DNA of 64,000 nucleotides, from positions 1,612,001 through 1,676,000 of the forward strand of contig NZ_JQLU01000005.1 of NCBI RefSeq assembly GCF_000744375.1. The letters run 5' to 3'. The DNA is from Carnobacterium gallinarum DSM 4847. Lineage in GTDB: Bacteria; Bacillota; Bacilli; Lactobacillales; Carnobacteriaceae. Position 1 is the first letter of the stretch. Each line of letters opens with the position of its first letter. Shown here piece by piece: positions 47,733 through 58,141 of this stretch. A program made the position numbers and the translations under genes. The notes beneath the pieces are model-generated. The model had not been told where the DNA came from. It searched no databases and saw only the letters and a program-made list of their open reading frames with translations.

Positions 47733-48167
47733 ATGTTAGTACCTAAACGTGTGAAATACCGTCGCGAATTTAGAGGAAAAATGCGTGGTGAAGCAAAAGG
47801 TGGGAAAGAAGTATCTTTTGGTGAATGGGGTTTACAAGCTGTTGATTCACATTGGATTACTAACCGTCAGATCGAAGCTGCCCGTATTGCAATGACACGT
47901 TATATGAAACGTGGTGGGAAAGTATGGATTAAAATCTTCCCTCATAAATCATATACATCAAAACCTATCGGAGTTCGTATGGGTTCTGGTAAAGGGGCAC
48001 CTGAAGGATGGGTAGCACCAGTTAAACGTGGTAAAATTATGTTTGAAATCGCTGGAGTACCTGAAGAAGTAGCTCGTGAAGCATTACGCTTAGCTTCTCA
48101 CAAATTACCAGTTAAAACTAAGATTGTAAAACGTACAGAAAATGGTGGTGAATCGAATGAAGGCTAA
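47733..48167 (+). CDS. rplP: 50S ribosomal protein L16
   Basis: The 144-residue protein has the L16 motifs [15 protein letters not shown] and [18 protein letters not shown]. It helps position the A-site tRNA and is a site of avilamycin and evernimicin resistance. Its end overlaps rpmC by 11 bases. Confidence 0.97.
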   Translation: MLVPKRVKYRREFRGKMRGEAKGGKEVSFGEWGLQAVDSHWITNRQIEAARIAMTRYMKRGGKVWIKIFPHKSYTSKPIGVRMGSGKGAPEGWVAPVKRGKIMFEIAGVPEEVAREALRLASHKLPVKTKIVKRTENGGESNEG

Positions 48168-48351
48168 TGAACTTAACGCGCTATCCACTGCTGAAATGGT
48201 TGAAAAAGAAAAAGAATTCAAAGAAGAATTATTTAATTTAAGATTCCAATTGGCAACTGGCCAATTAGAAAATACTTCTCGCTTAAGTGAAGTTCGCAAA
48301 TCGATTGCACGTATTAAAACTGCGTTACGTCAAAGTGAATTACAAAAATAG
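48157..48351 (+). CDS. rpmC: 50S ribosomal protein L29
   Basis: The 64-residue two-helix protein starts [14 protein letters not shown] and has the motif [22 protein letters not shown] 48157 overlaps the end of rplP and follows GGTGGTG; the earlier possible start at 48142 adds residues unlike the family. Confidence 0.95.
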   Translation: MKANELNALSTAEMVEKEKEFKEELFNLRFQLATGQLENTSRLSEVRKSIARIKTALRQSELQK

Positions 48352-48382
48352 TTGACTAGTAAGTAAAGGAGGCCAATAAAGC

Positions 48383-48649
48383 ATGAGTGAAGAGCGTAAT
48401 CAACGTAAAACCTATCAAGGCCGCGTTGTTTCTGACAAAATGGATAAAACCATTGTAGTTGAAATTGCAACTTATAAGAAACACGGTATGTATGGCAAAC
48501 GTGTAAAATACTCTAAAAAGTTTAAAGCACATGATGAAAATAATGTTGCAAAAACTGGAGATATCGTAAAAATTATGGAAACTCGTCCATTATCAGCTAC
48601 AAAACGTTTCCGTTTAATAGCAGTTATTGAAGAAGCAATTACTGTTTAA
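48383..48649 (+). CDS. rpsQ: 30S ribosomal protein S17
   Basis: The 88-residue OB-fold protein has the motifs [15 protein letters not shown] and [17 protein letters not shown]. It is a primary 16S rRNA binder. The ATG follows AAAGGAGG. Confidence 0.97.
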   Translation: MSEERNQRKTYQGRVVSDKMDKTIVVEIATYKKHGMYGKRVKYSKKFKAHDENNVAKTGDIVKIMETRPLSATKRFRLIAVIEEAITV

Positions 48650-48682
48650 TCAATAATTTCATGATAAATTATGAAGTTCTAA

Positions 48683-49072
<390 letters not shown>

Positions 49073-49107
49073 TATACAACCATCCATGAAGGAGGTGCGA
49101 GAAAAAC

Positions 49108-49419
49108 ATGATCGTAAAAACTGGTGACAAAGTTAAAGTTATTACTGGTAAAGATAAAGGTAAAGAAGGCGTAATTTTAAAAGCTTTCCCTAAAAAAGAT
49201 CGCGTGATCGTTGAAGGAATCAACATGATGAAAAAACATCAAAAACCTAGTTCAATGAATCCACAAGGTGGTATTCTTGAAACAGAAGCTTCTGTTCACG
49301 TATCAAACGTAATGCTAATTGACCCTAAAACTGGCGAACCAACTCGTGTTGGCTTTAAAGTTGAAGACGGCAAAAAAGTACGTGTTTCTAAAAAAACCGG
49401 TGAAGTTTTAGATAAATAA
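49108..49419 (+). CDS. rplX: 50S ribosomal protein L24
   Basis: The 103-residue protein has the KOW motif [19 protein letters not shown] at its start. It is an assembly initiator protein of 23S rRNA. The ATG follows GAAGGAGGTG. Confidence 0.97.
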   Translation: MIVKTGDKVKVITGKDKGKEGVILKAFPKKDRVIVEGINMMKKHQKPSSMNPQGGILETEASVHVSNVMLIDPKTGEPTRVGFKVEDGKKVRVSKKTGEVLDK

Positions 49420-49446
49420 TAATATAAGGAAGGAGGTACTAACTTC

Positions 49447-49986
49447 ATGAACCGCCTTAAAGAAAAATATGTAAAAGAAATTACTCCATCTATGATGGAA
49501 AAATTTGGATATAAATCAGTAATGCAAGCACCACAAGTTGATAAAATTGTTATCAACATGGGTGTCGGTGATGCTGTTTCAAATGCAAAAAATCTAGACA
49601 AAGCTGTTGACGAATTAACTGTAATCTCTGGTCAAAAACCAATGATTACTAAAGCTAAGAACTCAATCGCTGGATTCCGTTTACGTGAAGGCATGCCTAT
49701 CGGTACGAAAGTTACTTTACGTGGCGAAAGAATGTATGAATTCTTAGACAAATTGGTTACAGTTTCACTACCTCGTGTACGTGATTTCCACGGAGTTTCT
49801 AAAAAAGCTTTCGATGGTCGCGGTAATTATACATTAGGAATTAAAGAACAATTAATCTTCCCAGAAGTTGACTACGATAAAGTAGACAAAGTCCGCGGAA
49901 TGGATATTGTTATTGTTACAACTGCTAATACCGATGAAGAATCACGCGAACTCTTAACACAACTTGGAATGCCATTCCAAAAATAA
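49447..49986 (+). CDS. rplE: 50S ribosomal protein L5
   Basis: The 179-residue protein has the motifs [17 protein letters not shown] and [14 protein letters not shown]-type loops (here [20 protein letters not shown]). It binds 5S rRNA and contacts the P-site tRNA. The ATG follows AAGGAGG. Confidence 0.97.
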   Translation: MNRLKEKYVKEITPSMMEKFGYKSVMQAPQVDKIVINMGVGDAVSNAKNLDKAVDELTVISGQKPMITKAKNSIAGFRLREGMPIGTKVTLRGERMYEFLDKLVTVSLPRVRDFHGVSKKAFDGRGNYTLGIKEQLIFPEVDYDKVDKVRGMDIVIVTTANTDEESRELLTQLGMPFQK

Positions 49987-50004
49987 TAAAAGGAGGCGAA
50001 CTAC

Positions 50005-50190
50005 GTGGCTAAAAAATCAATGATTGCTAAAAACAAACGCCCTGCAAAATTCTCAACTCAAGAATATACACGTTGTGAACGTTGTGGTCGTCCACATTCA
50101 GTTTATCGTAAATTTAAACTTTGCCGTATTTGCTTCCGCGAACTTGCCTATAAAGGACAAATTCCCGGCGTGAAGAAAGCAAGCTGGTAA
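50005..50190 (+). CDS. rpsN: 30S ribosomal protein S14, zinc-binding type
   Basis: The 61-residue short form of S14 has the zinc ligands CERCGR and CRICF. This is the usual form inside the spc operon of Firmicutes. GTG is the start, after AAAGGAGG. Confidence 0.96.
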   Translation: MAKKSMIAKNKRPAKFSTQEYTRCERCGRPHSVYRKFKLCRICFRELAYKGQIPGVKKASW

Positions 50191-50223
50191 AACGATACTT
50201 GCATAAAGGAGGTAATAAGTACA

Positions 50224-50622
50224 ATGGTCATGACAGATCCGATTGCAGATTTTCTAACACGTATTCGTAACGCCAACATGGTGCGTCACGAATCACTAGA
50301 ATTACCTGCTTCAAGAATTAAAAAAGATATCGCTGATATCCTTAAACGTGAAGGTTTCATTAAAGATGTTGAATATATTGAAGACGACAAACAAAACGTT
50401 ATCCGTGTATTCTTAAAATATGGTAAAGACAACGAACGTGTTATTACAGGTTTGAAACGTATTTCTAAACCAGGTCTACGTGTTTATGCTAAAACTGGCG
50501 AAGTACCTAAAGTTCTTAACGGACTAGGTATCGCTATCGTTTCAACTTCTGAAGGTGTTATCACTGATAAAGAAGCAAGAGCTAAAAACATCGGCGGCGA
50601 AATCGTAGCTTACGTTTGGTAA
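50224..50622 (+). CDS. rpsH: 30S ribosomal protein S8
   Basis: The 132-residue protein starts [19 protein letters not shown] and ends with the S8 motif [18 protein letters not shown]. In E. coli S8 is the repressor of the spc operon. ATG 50224 agrees with the Bacillus start and follows AAAGGAGG. Confidence 0.97.
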   Translation: MVMTDPIADFLTRIRNANMVRHESLELPASRIKKDIADILKREGFIKDVEYIEDDKQNVIRVFLKYGKDNERVITGLKRISKPGLRVYAKTGEVPKVLNGLGIAIVSTSEGVITDKEARAKNIGGEIVAYVW

Positions 50623-50653
50623 TAATTAAGAATAAACAAGGAGGTGCAACACT

Positions 50654-51190
50654 GTGAGCCGTATTGGTAAAAAAATTATCACTATTCCTGCAGGAGTAAC
50701 TGTTACTGAAAATGGTAACGACATTACTGTTAAAGGACCAAAAGGTGAACTAACTCGCTCTTTCAGCCCTGTTATTACAATGCATACAGAAGGTAACGAG
50801 ATTACTTTTACACGTCCTAATGACGATAAAGAGAATCGTGCGTTACATGGTACTATGCGCGCCAACCTAAATAATATGGTTGTCGGAGTAACTGAAGGAT
50901 TTGAAAAAGCATTAGAATTAATCGGGGTTGGGTACCGTGCGCAATTACAAGGTAAAAAACTTGTATTAAACGTTGGTTACTCACATCCAGTTGAGTTTAC
51001 ACCAGAAGAAGGTATTATTGTAGAAGTTCCTTCTAACACTAGTATCATCATCAAAGGATCAAACAAAGAACGTGTTGGCGAATTAGCTGCTAACATCCGT
51101 TCAGTACGTCCTCCAGAGCCTTATAAAGGTAAAGGAATTCGTTACGTTGGCGAACATGTTCGTCGTAAAGAAGGTAAAACTGGTAAATAA
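50654..51190 (+). CDS. rplF: 50S ribosomal protein L6
   Basis: The 178-residue protein has two repeated L6 domains, with the C-terminal signature [20 protein letters not shown]. It stabilises the sarcin-ricin region. GTG is the start, after AAGGAGGTG. An unusual 203-base gap follows before rplR. Confidence 0.97.
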   Translation: MSRIGKKIITIPAGVTVTENGNDITVKGPKGELTRSFSPVITMHTEGNEITFTRPNDDKENRALHGTMRANLNNMVVGVTEGFEKALELIGVGYRAQLQGKKLVLNVGYSHPVEFTPEEGIIVEVPSNTSIIIKGSNKERVGELAANIRSVRPPEPYKGKGIRYVGEHVRRKEGKTGK

Positions 51191-51393
51191 TCTTAACCGA
51201 TTAATATCAGTATTTATTCTTGCAAATTATAGCTGCGCTTTTGCGTAGTTATTACCCTGCTTAATATAGTTTGTGATTTTGACTGAGTTTAAGTTCTATA
51301 GTATTACGCTTACTGGCGTGTACTTAGCACTGTTCAATCTCAGCTCAAAATGCTCACTGTACTTTGCAGCAAAAATATAAAGAGGTGACAATT
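51191..51393 (+). other. Unusually long, structured gap between rplF and rplR
   Basis: Other gaps in this cluster are mostly 10-50 bases; this one is 203. It has a hairpin AGCTGCGC-TTTT-GCGTAGTT (about 51229-51250, two G-U pairs) and a second imperfect one near 51298-51323 (ACGC/GCGT with flanking GTA/TAC). No T tract and no gene are seen. The rplR ribosome binding site (AGAGGTGACA) lies at its end. Confidence 0.6.
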
Positions 51394-51750
51394 GTGATTA
51401 CGAAACCAGATAAAAATAAAAATCGTCAAAAAAGACACGCACGTGTGCGTTCTAAAATCTCTGGTACTGCAGAGTGCCCACGCTTGAACGTATTCCGTTC
51501 TAATAAAAACATCTACGCACAAGTAATTGATGACGTAGCGGGTGTAACGCTAGCAAGTGCATCTACATTAGATAAAGAAGTTTCTGGAGAGTCAAAAGTT
51601 GATCAAGCATCAGCTGTTGGTACTTTAGTAGCTAAACGCGCTGTAGAAAAAGGCGTTAAAGAAGTAGTCTTTGACCGTGGTGGTTACCTTTACCATGGCC
51701 GTGTACAAGCTTTAGCTGAAGCTGCACGCGAAAATGGACTAGAATTTTAA
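51394..51750 (+). CDS. rplR: 50S ribosomal protein L18
   Basis: The 118-residue protein has the L18 core ([40 protein letters not shown]). It binds 5S rRNA with L5. GTG 51394 gives the family start MITKPDKNK and follows AAAGAGGTGACA; the frame is open further upstream, but those residues do not belong to the family. Confidence 0.95.
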   Translation: MITKPDKNKNRQKRHARVRSKISGTAECPRLNVFRSNKNIYAQVIDDVAGVTLASASTLDKEVSGESKVDQASAVGTLVAKRAVEKGVKEVVFDRGGYLYHGRVQALAEAARENGLEF

Positions 51751-51770
51751 GAAAAGGAGGAACACCATTC

Positions 51771-52271
51771 ATGGTTTATATTGATCCATCACATTTGGAA
51801 TTAGAAGATCGTGTTGTTGCTATTAACCGCGTAACTAAAGTAGTTAAAGGTGGACGTCGTTTACGTTTTGCTGCATTAGTTGTTGTAGGTGATAGAAATG
51901 GACATGTAGGTTTCGGTACTGGTAAAGCTCAAGAAGTACCTGAAGCTATCCGTAAAGCAATTGAAGATGCTAAGAAGAATCTGATTGAAGTACCAATGGT
52001 AGATTCAACAATTCCTCACGAAGTTATCGGACGCTTTGGCGGCGGAAACATCTTAATGAAACCAGCCGTAGCCGGTTCTGGGGTCAGCGCTGGAGGACCT
52101 GTTCGTGCAGTCCTTGAGTTAGCAGGTGTTGCTGATATTACAAGTAAATCTCTTGGCTCAAGCACTCCAATTAACATGGTTCGTGCAACAGTTCAAGGTT
52201 TAACTCAATTAAAACGTGTCGAAGAAGTTGCTAAACTTCGCGGCAAATCTGTAGAAGAAATTCTAGGATAA
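51771..52271 (+). CDS. rpsE: 30S ribosomal protein S5
   Basis: The 166-residue protein has the double-stranded-RNA-binding-like N domain ([20 protein letters not shown]; spectinomycin loop normal) and the C domain ([17 protein letters not shown]). It acts in accuracy and mRNA unwinding. The ATG follows AAGGAGG. Confidence 0.97.
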   Translation: MVYIDPSHLELEDRVVAINRVTKVVKGGRRLRFAALVVVGDRNGHVGFGTGKAQEVPEAIRKAIEDAKKNLIEVPMVDSTIPHEVIGRFGGGNILMKPAVAGSGVSAGGPVRAVLELAGVADITSKSLGSSTPINMVRATVQGLTQLKRVEEVAKLRGKSVEEILG

Positions 52272-52287
52272 AGGAGGACATAAGAAA

Positions 52288-52467
52288 ATGGCTAATTTAG
52301 AAATTACTTTAAAACGTAGCGTGATCGGACGTCCTCAAAACCAACGTGATACTGTTAAACATTTAGGCTTAACTAAAATTAACAGTACAGTTGTGAAACC
52401 TGCTAATGATGCAATCAAAGGTATGGTTAACACTGTTTCACATTTAGTGGACGTAAAAGAAGTTTAA
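52288..52467 (+). CDS. rpmD: 50S ribosomal protein L30
   Basis: The 59-residue protein begins [20 protein letters not shown] and contains [20 protein letters not shown]. It was found by reading the gap between rpsE and rplO. The ATG follows AAAGGAGG. Confidence 0.95.
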   Translation: MANLEITLKRSVIGRPQNQRDTVKHLGLTKINSTVVKPANDAIKGMVNTVSHLVDVKEV

Positions 52468-52509
52468 TAGAAGAATGAGACTTATTATTGAAGGAGGTGC
52501 CCAATCTAT

Positions 52510-52950
52510 ATGAAACTTCATGAATTAAAACCTGCAGAGGGTTCTCGTAAAGTACGTAACCGTGTTGGTCGAGGAACTTCATCAGGTAATGGTAAAACAT
52601 CAGGTCGTGGTCAAAAAGGACAAAACTCACGTTCAGGTGGTGGCGTACGTTTAGGATTTGAAGGTGGACAAACACCTTTATTCCGTCGTTTACCAAAACG
52701 TGGATTTACAAATATTAACCGTAAAGAGTTTGCTATCGTAAACTTGGATACACTAAACCGCTTCGAAAATGGTACAGAAGTAACACCAGCATTGTTGGTT
52801 GAATCTGGAATCATTAAAAATGAAAAATCAGGGATTAAAGTTTTGGGTAACGGTGTAGTTGAAAGAAAACTTACTGTTAAAGCAAGCAAATTCTCCGAAG
52901 CAGCAGAAAAAGCTATTGTTGCTGCTGGTGGTTCAATCGAGGTGATCTAA
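52510..52950 (+). CDS. rplO: 50S ribosomal protein L15
   Basis: The 146-residue protein has the Gly/Arg-rich start ([20 protein letters not shown]) and the motif [17 protein letters not shown]. It is a late assembly protein. Its stop overlaps the secY start by one base (TAATG). Confidence 0.97.
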   Translation: MKLHELKPAEGSRKVRNRVGRGTSSGNGKTSGRGQKGQNSRSGGGVRLGFEGGQTPLFRRLPKRGFTNINRKEFAIVNLDTLNRFENGTEVTPALLVESGIIKNEKSGIKVLGNGVVERKLTVKASKFSEAAEKAIVAAGGSIEVI

Positions 52951-54242
52951 TGTTTAAAGTACTGTCAAGTGCCTTAAAAGAAAAAGACATTAGAAATAAA
53001 ATATTATTTACCTTAGGTGTATTAATCGTCTTTCGTCTAGGAACACATATAACTGTTCCTGGCGTTGATGCTAAAGCTATTTCCTCAATTTCAGGTTCGG
53101 GACTCTTTAGTATGTTAGATACCTTTGGTGGAGGTGCTTTAAGCCAATACTCTATTTTCGCAATGGGTGTATCGCCTTATATCACATCTTCAATCGTTGT
53201 TCAATTGTTACAAATGGATATTGTTCCTAAGTTGGTTGAATGGTCAAAACAAGGAGAAGTTGGTCGTAAAAAATTAAATCAAGTAACTAGATATTTAACA
53301 ATTGTAATGGCATTTGTCCAATCAATTGGTATCTCTTTTGGATTTAATAGTTTGTCAGGAATGAATTTAATTAGAAATCCTGGGACATCAACTTACCTAA
53401 GTATTGCATTAATTTTAACTGCTGGAACAATGTTAGTTATGTGGATGGGTGAACAGATCACTGTTAAGGGATTTGGGAACGGCGTCTCTATGATTATCTT
53501 TTCTGGTATTATTGCCCGCGTGCCGTCTGGTATTATTGAATTTTATAATACTGAGATTAGAAATGCTGGATCAGACCTTTGGAAAACAATCTTATTCACT
53601 CTTGCATTAGTTATTGCAATTATTGCAGTTGTTGTATTGGTTGTATACTTTGAAACAGCAAAACGTAAAATAAAAATTTCCTACTCGAAACGTGCAGCGG
53701 CCTCAGACCAAAGTACTTTCTTACCGTTGAAAATCAACTCTGCTGGGGTTATTCCAGTTATCTTTGCAAGTTCATTTATTGTAACTCCGCAAACGATTAT
53801 GGGATTCTTCCGTACAACGCAAGCTGATCAACAATGGTTTAAGATTATGGAAAATGTTTTTAATTACGAAAAACCAATTGGTGCGGTTTTGTATACAGTA
53901 CTAATTGTTGTCTTTACTTTCTTCTATGCATTCATTCAGGTGAATCCAGAGAAAGTTGCTGAAAACTTACAAAAACAAGGTGGCTATATTCCAAGTGTAC
54001 GTCCTGGTAAAGGAACTGAAGATTATATTTCAAGCGTCTTAATGCGTTTGAGTACAGTCGGAGCGGTATACTTAGGTCTAATTGCTTTACTTCCAATTTT
54101 GGCTAAAATTCTTTGGAGTTTGCCATCATCTATTGGTCTTGGTGGAACAAGTCTACTTATCGTAGTCGGAGTTGCATTAGAATCAACTAGACAATTAGAA
54201 GGACAAATGATTAAACGTAGTTATCTAGGCTTTATACAATAA
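52950..54242 (+). CDS. secY: Preprotein translocase subunit SecY
   Basis: The 430-residue protein has ten membrane segments. It has the plug and start region (IFRLGTHITVPGVD-like: VLIVFRLGTHITVPGVDAKA) and the motifs GMGVSPYITSSIVVQLLQM-like and RPGKGTEDYISSVLMRL. It forms the Sec channel with SecE. A hairpin (GTGTTGAAGG/CCTTCAGCAC, 54250-54273) lies between secY and adk; the following TCATTCTT is too weak for full termination. Confidence 0.97.
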   Translation: MFKVLSSALKEKDIRNKILFTLGVLIVFRLGTHITVPGVDAKAISSISGSGLFSMLDTFGGGALSQYSIFAMGVSPYITSSIVVQLLQMDIVPKLVEWSKQGEVGRKKLNQVTRYLTIVMAFVQSIGISFGFNSLSGMNLIRNPGTSTYLSIALILTAGTMLVMWMGEQITVKGFGNGVSMIIFSGIIARVPSGIIEFYNTEIRNAGSDLWKTILFTLALVIAIIAVVVLVVYFETAKRKIKISYSKRAAASDQSTFLPLKINSAGVIPVIFASSFIVTPQTIMGFFRTTQADQQWFKIMENVFNYEKPIGAVLYTVLIVVFTFFYAFIQVNPEKVAENLQKQGGYIPSVRPGKGTEDYISSVLMRLSTVGAVYLGLIALLPILAKILWSLPSSIGLGGTSLLIVVGVALESTRQLEGQMIKRSYLGFIQ

Positions 54243-54289
54243 GAAATTAGTGTTGAAGGTTTTCCTTCAGCACTCATTCTTACATTTAA

Positions 54290-54949
<660 letters not shown>

Positions 54950-54981
54950 GCAGTAAGTAACTCTTTCATTACGAAATGATG

Positions 54982-55028
54982 CCTCGTTTCCAAAAATGTT
55001 AGCGAGGAAAAGCGGTTGTCTAACGAGG
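54982..55028 (+). other. Alternative hairpins between adk and infA
   Basis: CCTCGTT (54982-54988) can pair either with CGAGG at 55003-55007 or with AACGAGG at 55022-55028. The two are mutually exclusive. No T tract follows. Confidence 0.4.
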
Positions 55029-55077
55029 GACACTTGTCACTAATCTAATTTTATGTTACAATATTTGAGGTCTTGCC

Positions 55078-55106
55078 TTTTCAATATCTTAAATTTGTGG
55101 TAGAAT
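55078..55106 (+). promoter_or_regulatory. Possible internal promoter before infA
   Basis: An extended -10, TGGTAGAAT (TAGAAT at 55101-55106), has a weak -35 TTTTCA at 55078-55083 with a 17-base spacer. The 248-base adk-infA gap otherwise has only hairpins. Confidence 0.45.
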
Positions 55107-55197
55107 TAATAGGTTAAGATAAAAAATTAGTGAGGGCTAAGGTTCTCGCTAGGTTTAACGCATTTAATTGCGAAACAATTTTAAGGAGGTACTAGGC

Positions 55198-55416
55198 GTG
55201 GCTAAAGACGATGTCATTGAAATTGAAGGAACAGTCGTTGAAACTTTGCCGAATGCAATGTTTAAAGTAGAACTTGAAAATGGCCATGTTGTATTGGCAC
55301 ATGTTTCAGGAAAAATACGTATGCACTACATTCGTATTTTACCTGGAGACAAGGTAACTGTAGAGTTGTCACCGTATGATTTAACTCGCGGTCGCATTAC
55401 CTACCGCTTTAAATAA
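55198..55416 (+). CDS. infA: Translation initiation factor IF-1
   Basis: The 72-residue OB-fold protein starts [20 protein letters not shown] and ends [12 protein letters not shown]. It binds the A site during initiation. GTG 55198 lies after AAGGAGGTACTAGGC and gives the family start. The gene map, found between adk and infA in Bacillus, is absent here. Confidence 0.97.
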   Translation: MAKDDVIEIEGTVVETLPNAMFKVELENGHVVLAHVSGKIRMHYIRILPGDKVTVELSPYDLTRGRITYRFK

Positions 55417-55447
55417 TTGTACTCCGTCAATAAAATGGGAGGTATAA

Positions 55448-55564
<117 letters not shown>

Positions 55565-55594
55565 TAATTAACTATAACAGGAGGTGTAATTGTA

Positions 55595-55960
55595 ATGGCT
55601 CGTATATCAGGAGTTGATATTCCGCGTGACAAACGTGTAGTAATATCTTTAACTTATATTTATGGAATCGGTAAAAACACAGCAATCAAAATTTTGAAAG
55701 CTGCAGACGTATCAGAAGAAATTCGCGTACGTGAATTAACAAATGATCAATTAGATCGCATCCGTGCTGAGATTGATTCGTATAAAGTTGAAGGAGATCT
55801 TCGTCGTGAAGTAAACCTAAACATTAAACGTTTAATCGAAATCGGATCATACCGAGGCATGCGTCATCGTCGTGGTTTACCAGTTCGTGGACAAAACACG
55901 AAAAACAACGCTCGTACTCGCAAAGGCCCAGCTAGAACAGTTGCAGGCAAGAAAAAATAA
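55595..55960 (+). CDS. rpsM: 30S ribosomal protein S13
   Basis: The 121-residue protein has the motifs [20 protein letters not shown] and [18 protein letters not shown]. It contacts the P-site tRNA and bridges to the 50S subunit. The ATG follows AGGAGGTG. Confidence 0.97.
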   Translation: MARISGVDIPRDKRVVISLTYIYGIGKNTAIKILKAADVSEEIRVRELTNDQLDRIRAEIDSYKVEGDLRREVNLNIKRLIEIGSYRGMRHRRGLPVRGQNTKNNARTRKGPARTVAGKKK

Positions 55961-55986
55961 TTAATTAAGTAAGGAGGTAACTCTTC

Positions 55987-56376
55987 ATGGCAGGAAAGAA
56001 AGTTGTACGTAAACGTCGTGTGAAAAAGAATGTAGAAGTTGGGATTGCACATATCCGCTCTACTTTCAATAATACAATTGTAATGATTACCGATGCTCAT
56101 GGAAATGCAATTTCATGGTCTTCAGCAGGAGCATTAGGCTTCCGCGGATCTAAGAAATCTACTCCATTCGCTGCTCAATTAGCTGCAGAAACTGCTGCTA
56201 AAGCATGTATGGAACACGGTATGAAAACAGTTGAAGTTGCTGTTAAAGGTCCTGGTTCAGGACGTGAAGCTGCAATTCGTTCATTACAAGCTACTGGTTT
56301 AGAAGTTACTGCAATTCGTGACGTAACTCCAGTTCCTCATAATGGATGCCGCCCTCCAAAACGCCGTCGTGTTTAA
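55987..56376 (+). CDS. rpsK: 30S ribosomal protein S11
   Basis: The 129-residue protein has the motifs [20 protein letters not shown] and the C-terminal [18 protein letters not shown]. It lies on the platform near the E site. The ATG follows AAGGAGG. Confidence 0.97.
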   Translation: MAGKKVVRKRRVKKNVEVGIAHIRSTFNNTIVMITDAHGNAISWSSAGALGFRGSKKSTPFAAQLAAETAAKACMEHGMKTVEVAVKGPGSGREAAIRSLQATGLEVTAIRDVTPVPHNGCRPPKRRRV

Positions 56377-56449
56377 TTGAGAGTAGCTTCATTAGGCTTG
56401 TTTGCACTCAGTAACATGAACTTAACGTTTTGAAAGGGGTATAGAGAGA

Positions 56450-57394
56450 ATGATCGAAATTGAAAAACCAAGAATTAATACGATTGAGATCAGCGATGAT
56501 GCCAAATTTGGTAAATTCGTTGTAGAGCCACTTGAACGCGGTTATGGTACTACGCTAGGGAATTCTCTACGTCGTATTTTGTTGTCTTCTCTTCCAGGAG
56601 CAGCAGTCACTACTATTCAGATAGATGGTGTGTTACACGAATTTTCTACAATCGATGGGGTTGTTGAAGATGTAACTTCAATCATTTTGAATATTAAAAA
56701 ACTTGCACTCAAGTTATATTCTGGTGAAGATAAAACGATTGAAATCGATGTGAAAGGTCCAGCCGTAGTTACAGCAGCCGATATCACTTATGATAGCGAT
56801 GTTGAAATCTTAAACCCTGACTTGTACATTTGTACCGTAGCTGAAGGCGCACGTTTTCACGTTCGTTTAACTGCGAAACAAGGTAGAGGTTATGCAAGAG
56901 CTGAACATAATAAACATGATGATATGCCAATTGGTGTATTACCAGTCGACTCGATTTACACCCCAGTTAGTCGTGTGAACTATCAAGTAGAAAATACTCG
57001 AGTGGGTCAAAAAGATAACTTTGATAAATTAACGCTTGATGTATGGGCAGATGGTTCAATTAGCCCAGAAGATGCTGTAAGTTTAGCAGCAAAAATCTTA
57101 ACCGAGCATTTAGATATCTTCGTAAATCTATCTGACGAAGCTCGTAAAGTTGAAATCATGGTAGAAAAAGAAGAAACTCATAAAGAAAAAATGCTTGAGA
57201 TGACAATTGAAGAATTGGATCTATCTGTACGTTCATATAACTGTTTGAAACGTGCTGGTATTAATTCCGTTCAAGAATTGACAGATAAATCTGAAGCTGA
57301 AATGATTAAAGTACGCAATCTAGGACGTAAATCACTTGAAGAAGTGAAATTTAAATTAGCTGAGCTAAGTTTAGGTCTACGTCAAGACGATTAG
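56450..57394 (+). CDS. rpoA: RNA polymerase alpha subunit
   Basis: The 314-residue protein has the N-terminal assembly domain ([20 protein letters not shown]) and the C-terminal DNA-binding domain ([35 protein letters not shown]). The ATG follows AAAGGGG. It precedes rplQ by 26 bases. Confidence 0.97.
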   Translation: MIEIEKPRINTIEISDDAKFGKFVVEPLERGYGTTLGNSLRRILLSSLPGAAVTTIQIDGVLHEFSTIDGVVEDVTSIILNIKKLALKLYSGEDKTIEIDVKGPAVVTAADITYDSDVEILNPDLYICTVAEGARFHVRLTAKQGRGYARAEHNKHDDMPIGVLPVDSIYTPVSRVNYQVENTRVGQKDNFDKLTLDVWADGSISPEDAVSLAAKILTEHLDIFVNLSDEARKVEIMVEKEETHKEKMLEMTIEELDLSVRSYNCLKRAGINSVQELTDKSEAEMIKVRNLGRKSLEEVKFKLAELSLGLRQDD

Positions 57395-57420
57395 TACCGT
57401 ACCAAAGGAGGAAAAATCAG

Positions 57421-57801
57421 ATGGGTTACCGTAAATTAGGACGTACAAGTTCTCAACGTAAAGCAATGTTACGTGATTTAACGACTGACTTAATCATTAA
57501 CGAACGTATTGTTACAACTGAAGCTCGTGCTAAAGAGATTCGTTCGACTACTGAGAAAATGATTACTTTAGGTAAACGTGGCGATTTACACGCACGTCGT
57601 CAAGCAGCTAGCTTTGTTCGTAATGAAACAGCTTCTGTTAAAGAAGATGGCGATAAAATCGTTGTTGAATCTGCTTTACAAAAATTATTTAGTGATATTG
57701 CACCTCGTTACGCTGAGCGTCAAGGTGGATATACACGTATTATGAAAACTGAACCTCGCCGCGGAGACGCTGCACCAATGGTTATCATTGAATTGGTTTA
57801 A
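57421..57801 (+). CDS. rplQ: 50S ribosomal protein L17
   Basis: The 126-residue protein starts [20 protein letters not shown] and ends MVIIELV. It lies by the tunnel exit. It closes the alpha operon; the usual next gene, ecfA1, is 5.6 kb further on. Confidence 0.97.
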   Translation: MGYRKLGRTSSQRKAMLRDLTTDLIINERIVTTEARAKEIRSTTEKMITLGKRGDLHARRQAASFVRNETASVKEDGDKIVVESALQKLFSDIAPRYAERQGGYTRIMKTEPRRGDAAPMVIIELV

Positions 57802-57945
57802 TTTTCAATAAAATTGATTCACTTTTGGATGTATGTAAAGAGTGTTACGATGATGGAAATTTATTTCCAAGTCTAGCTCGAAACTTCTTCTGGGGAGATT
57901 TCTTTCCAGAAGAGGTAAATTCATCAAATGTGATTTTTTTTTGTC

Positions 57946-57999
57946 AAAAAGGAATAGTTTCTATCGACTTAATTGTTGCTAGAAATCATTCCTTTTTTT
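57946..57999 (+). terminator. Terminator of the S10-spc-alpha cluster
   Basis: AAAAAGGAAT-GTTTCTA (57946-57963) pairs with TAGAAAT-ATTCCTTTTT (57980-57997, one mismatch) and runs into a T tract. Confidence 0.88.
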
Positions 58000-58047
58000 C
58001 TTTTTTATTTGACAAACGATCTGTGCCAAACTTGTATTTAAAATTCA

Positions 58048-58076
58048 TTGAAAGCGGAATCAATTAGCTTTAAGAT
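58048..58076 (+). promoter_or_regulatory. Promoter of mtlA-mtlR-mtlF
   Basis: TTGAAA (58048-58053) and TAAGAT (58071-58076) are 17 bases apart. No clear cre site was found here. Confidence 0.6.
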
Positions 58077-58141
58077 AGACTTAGATAAAGAAAGAACTTA
58101 TTTAGTTCAATTTATAAAACAGATTACAAGGAGGTCACAAA

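Larger units (their letters stand above)
57802..58141 (+). other. Intergenic region rplQ-mtlA
   Basis: No gene is supported. The region holds a small hairpin (CTGG/CCAG near 57890-57909), the long terminator at 57946-57999 and the mtlA promoter at 58048-58076. An 80-codon open frame across it runs through the terminator and is not credible. Confidence 0.7.

Noticed and set aside
57825-58067. 80-codon plus-strand frame between rplQ and mtlA
   Set aside because: It passes through a strong terminator hairpin and has no ribosome binding site.
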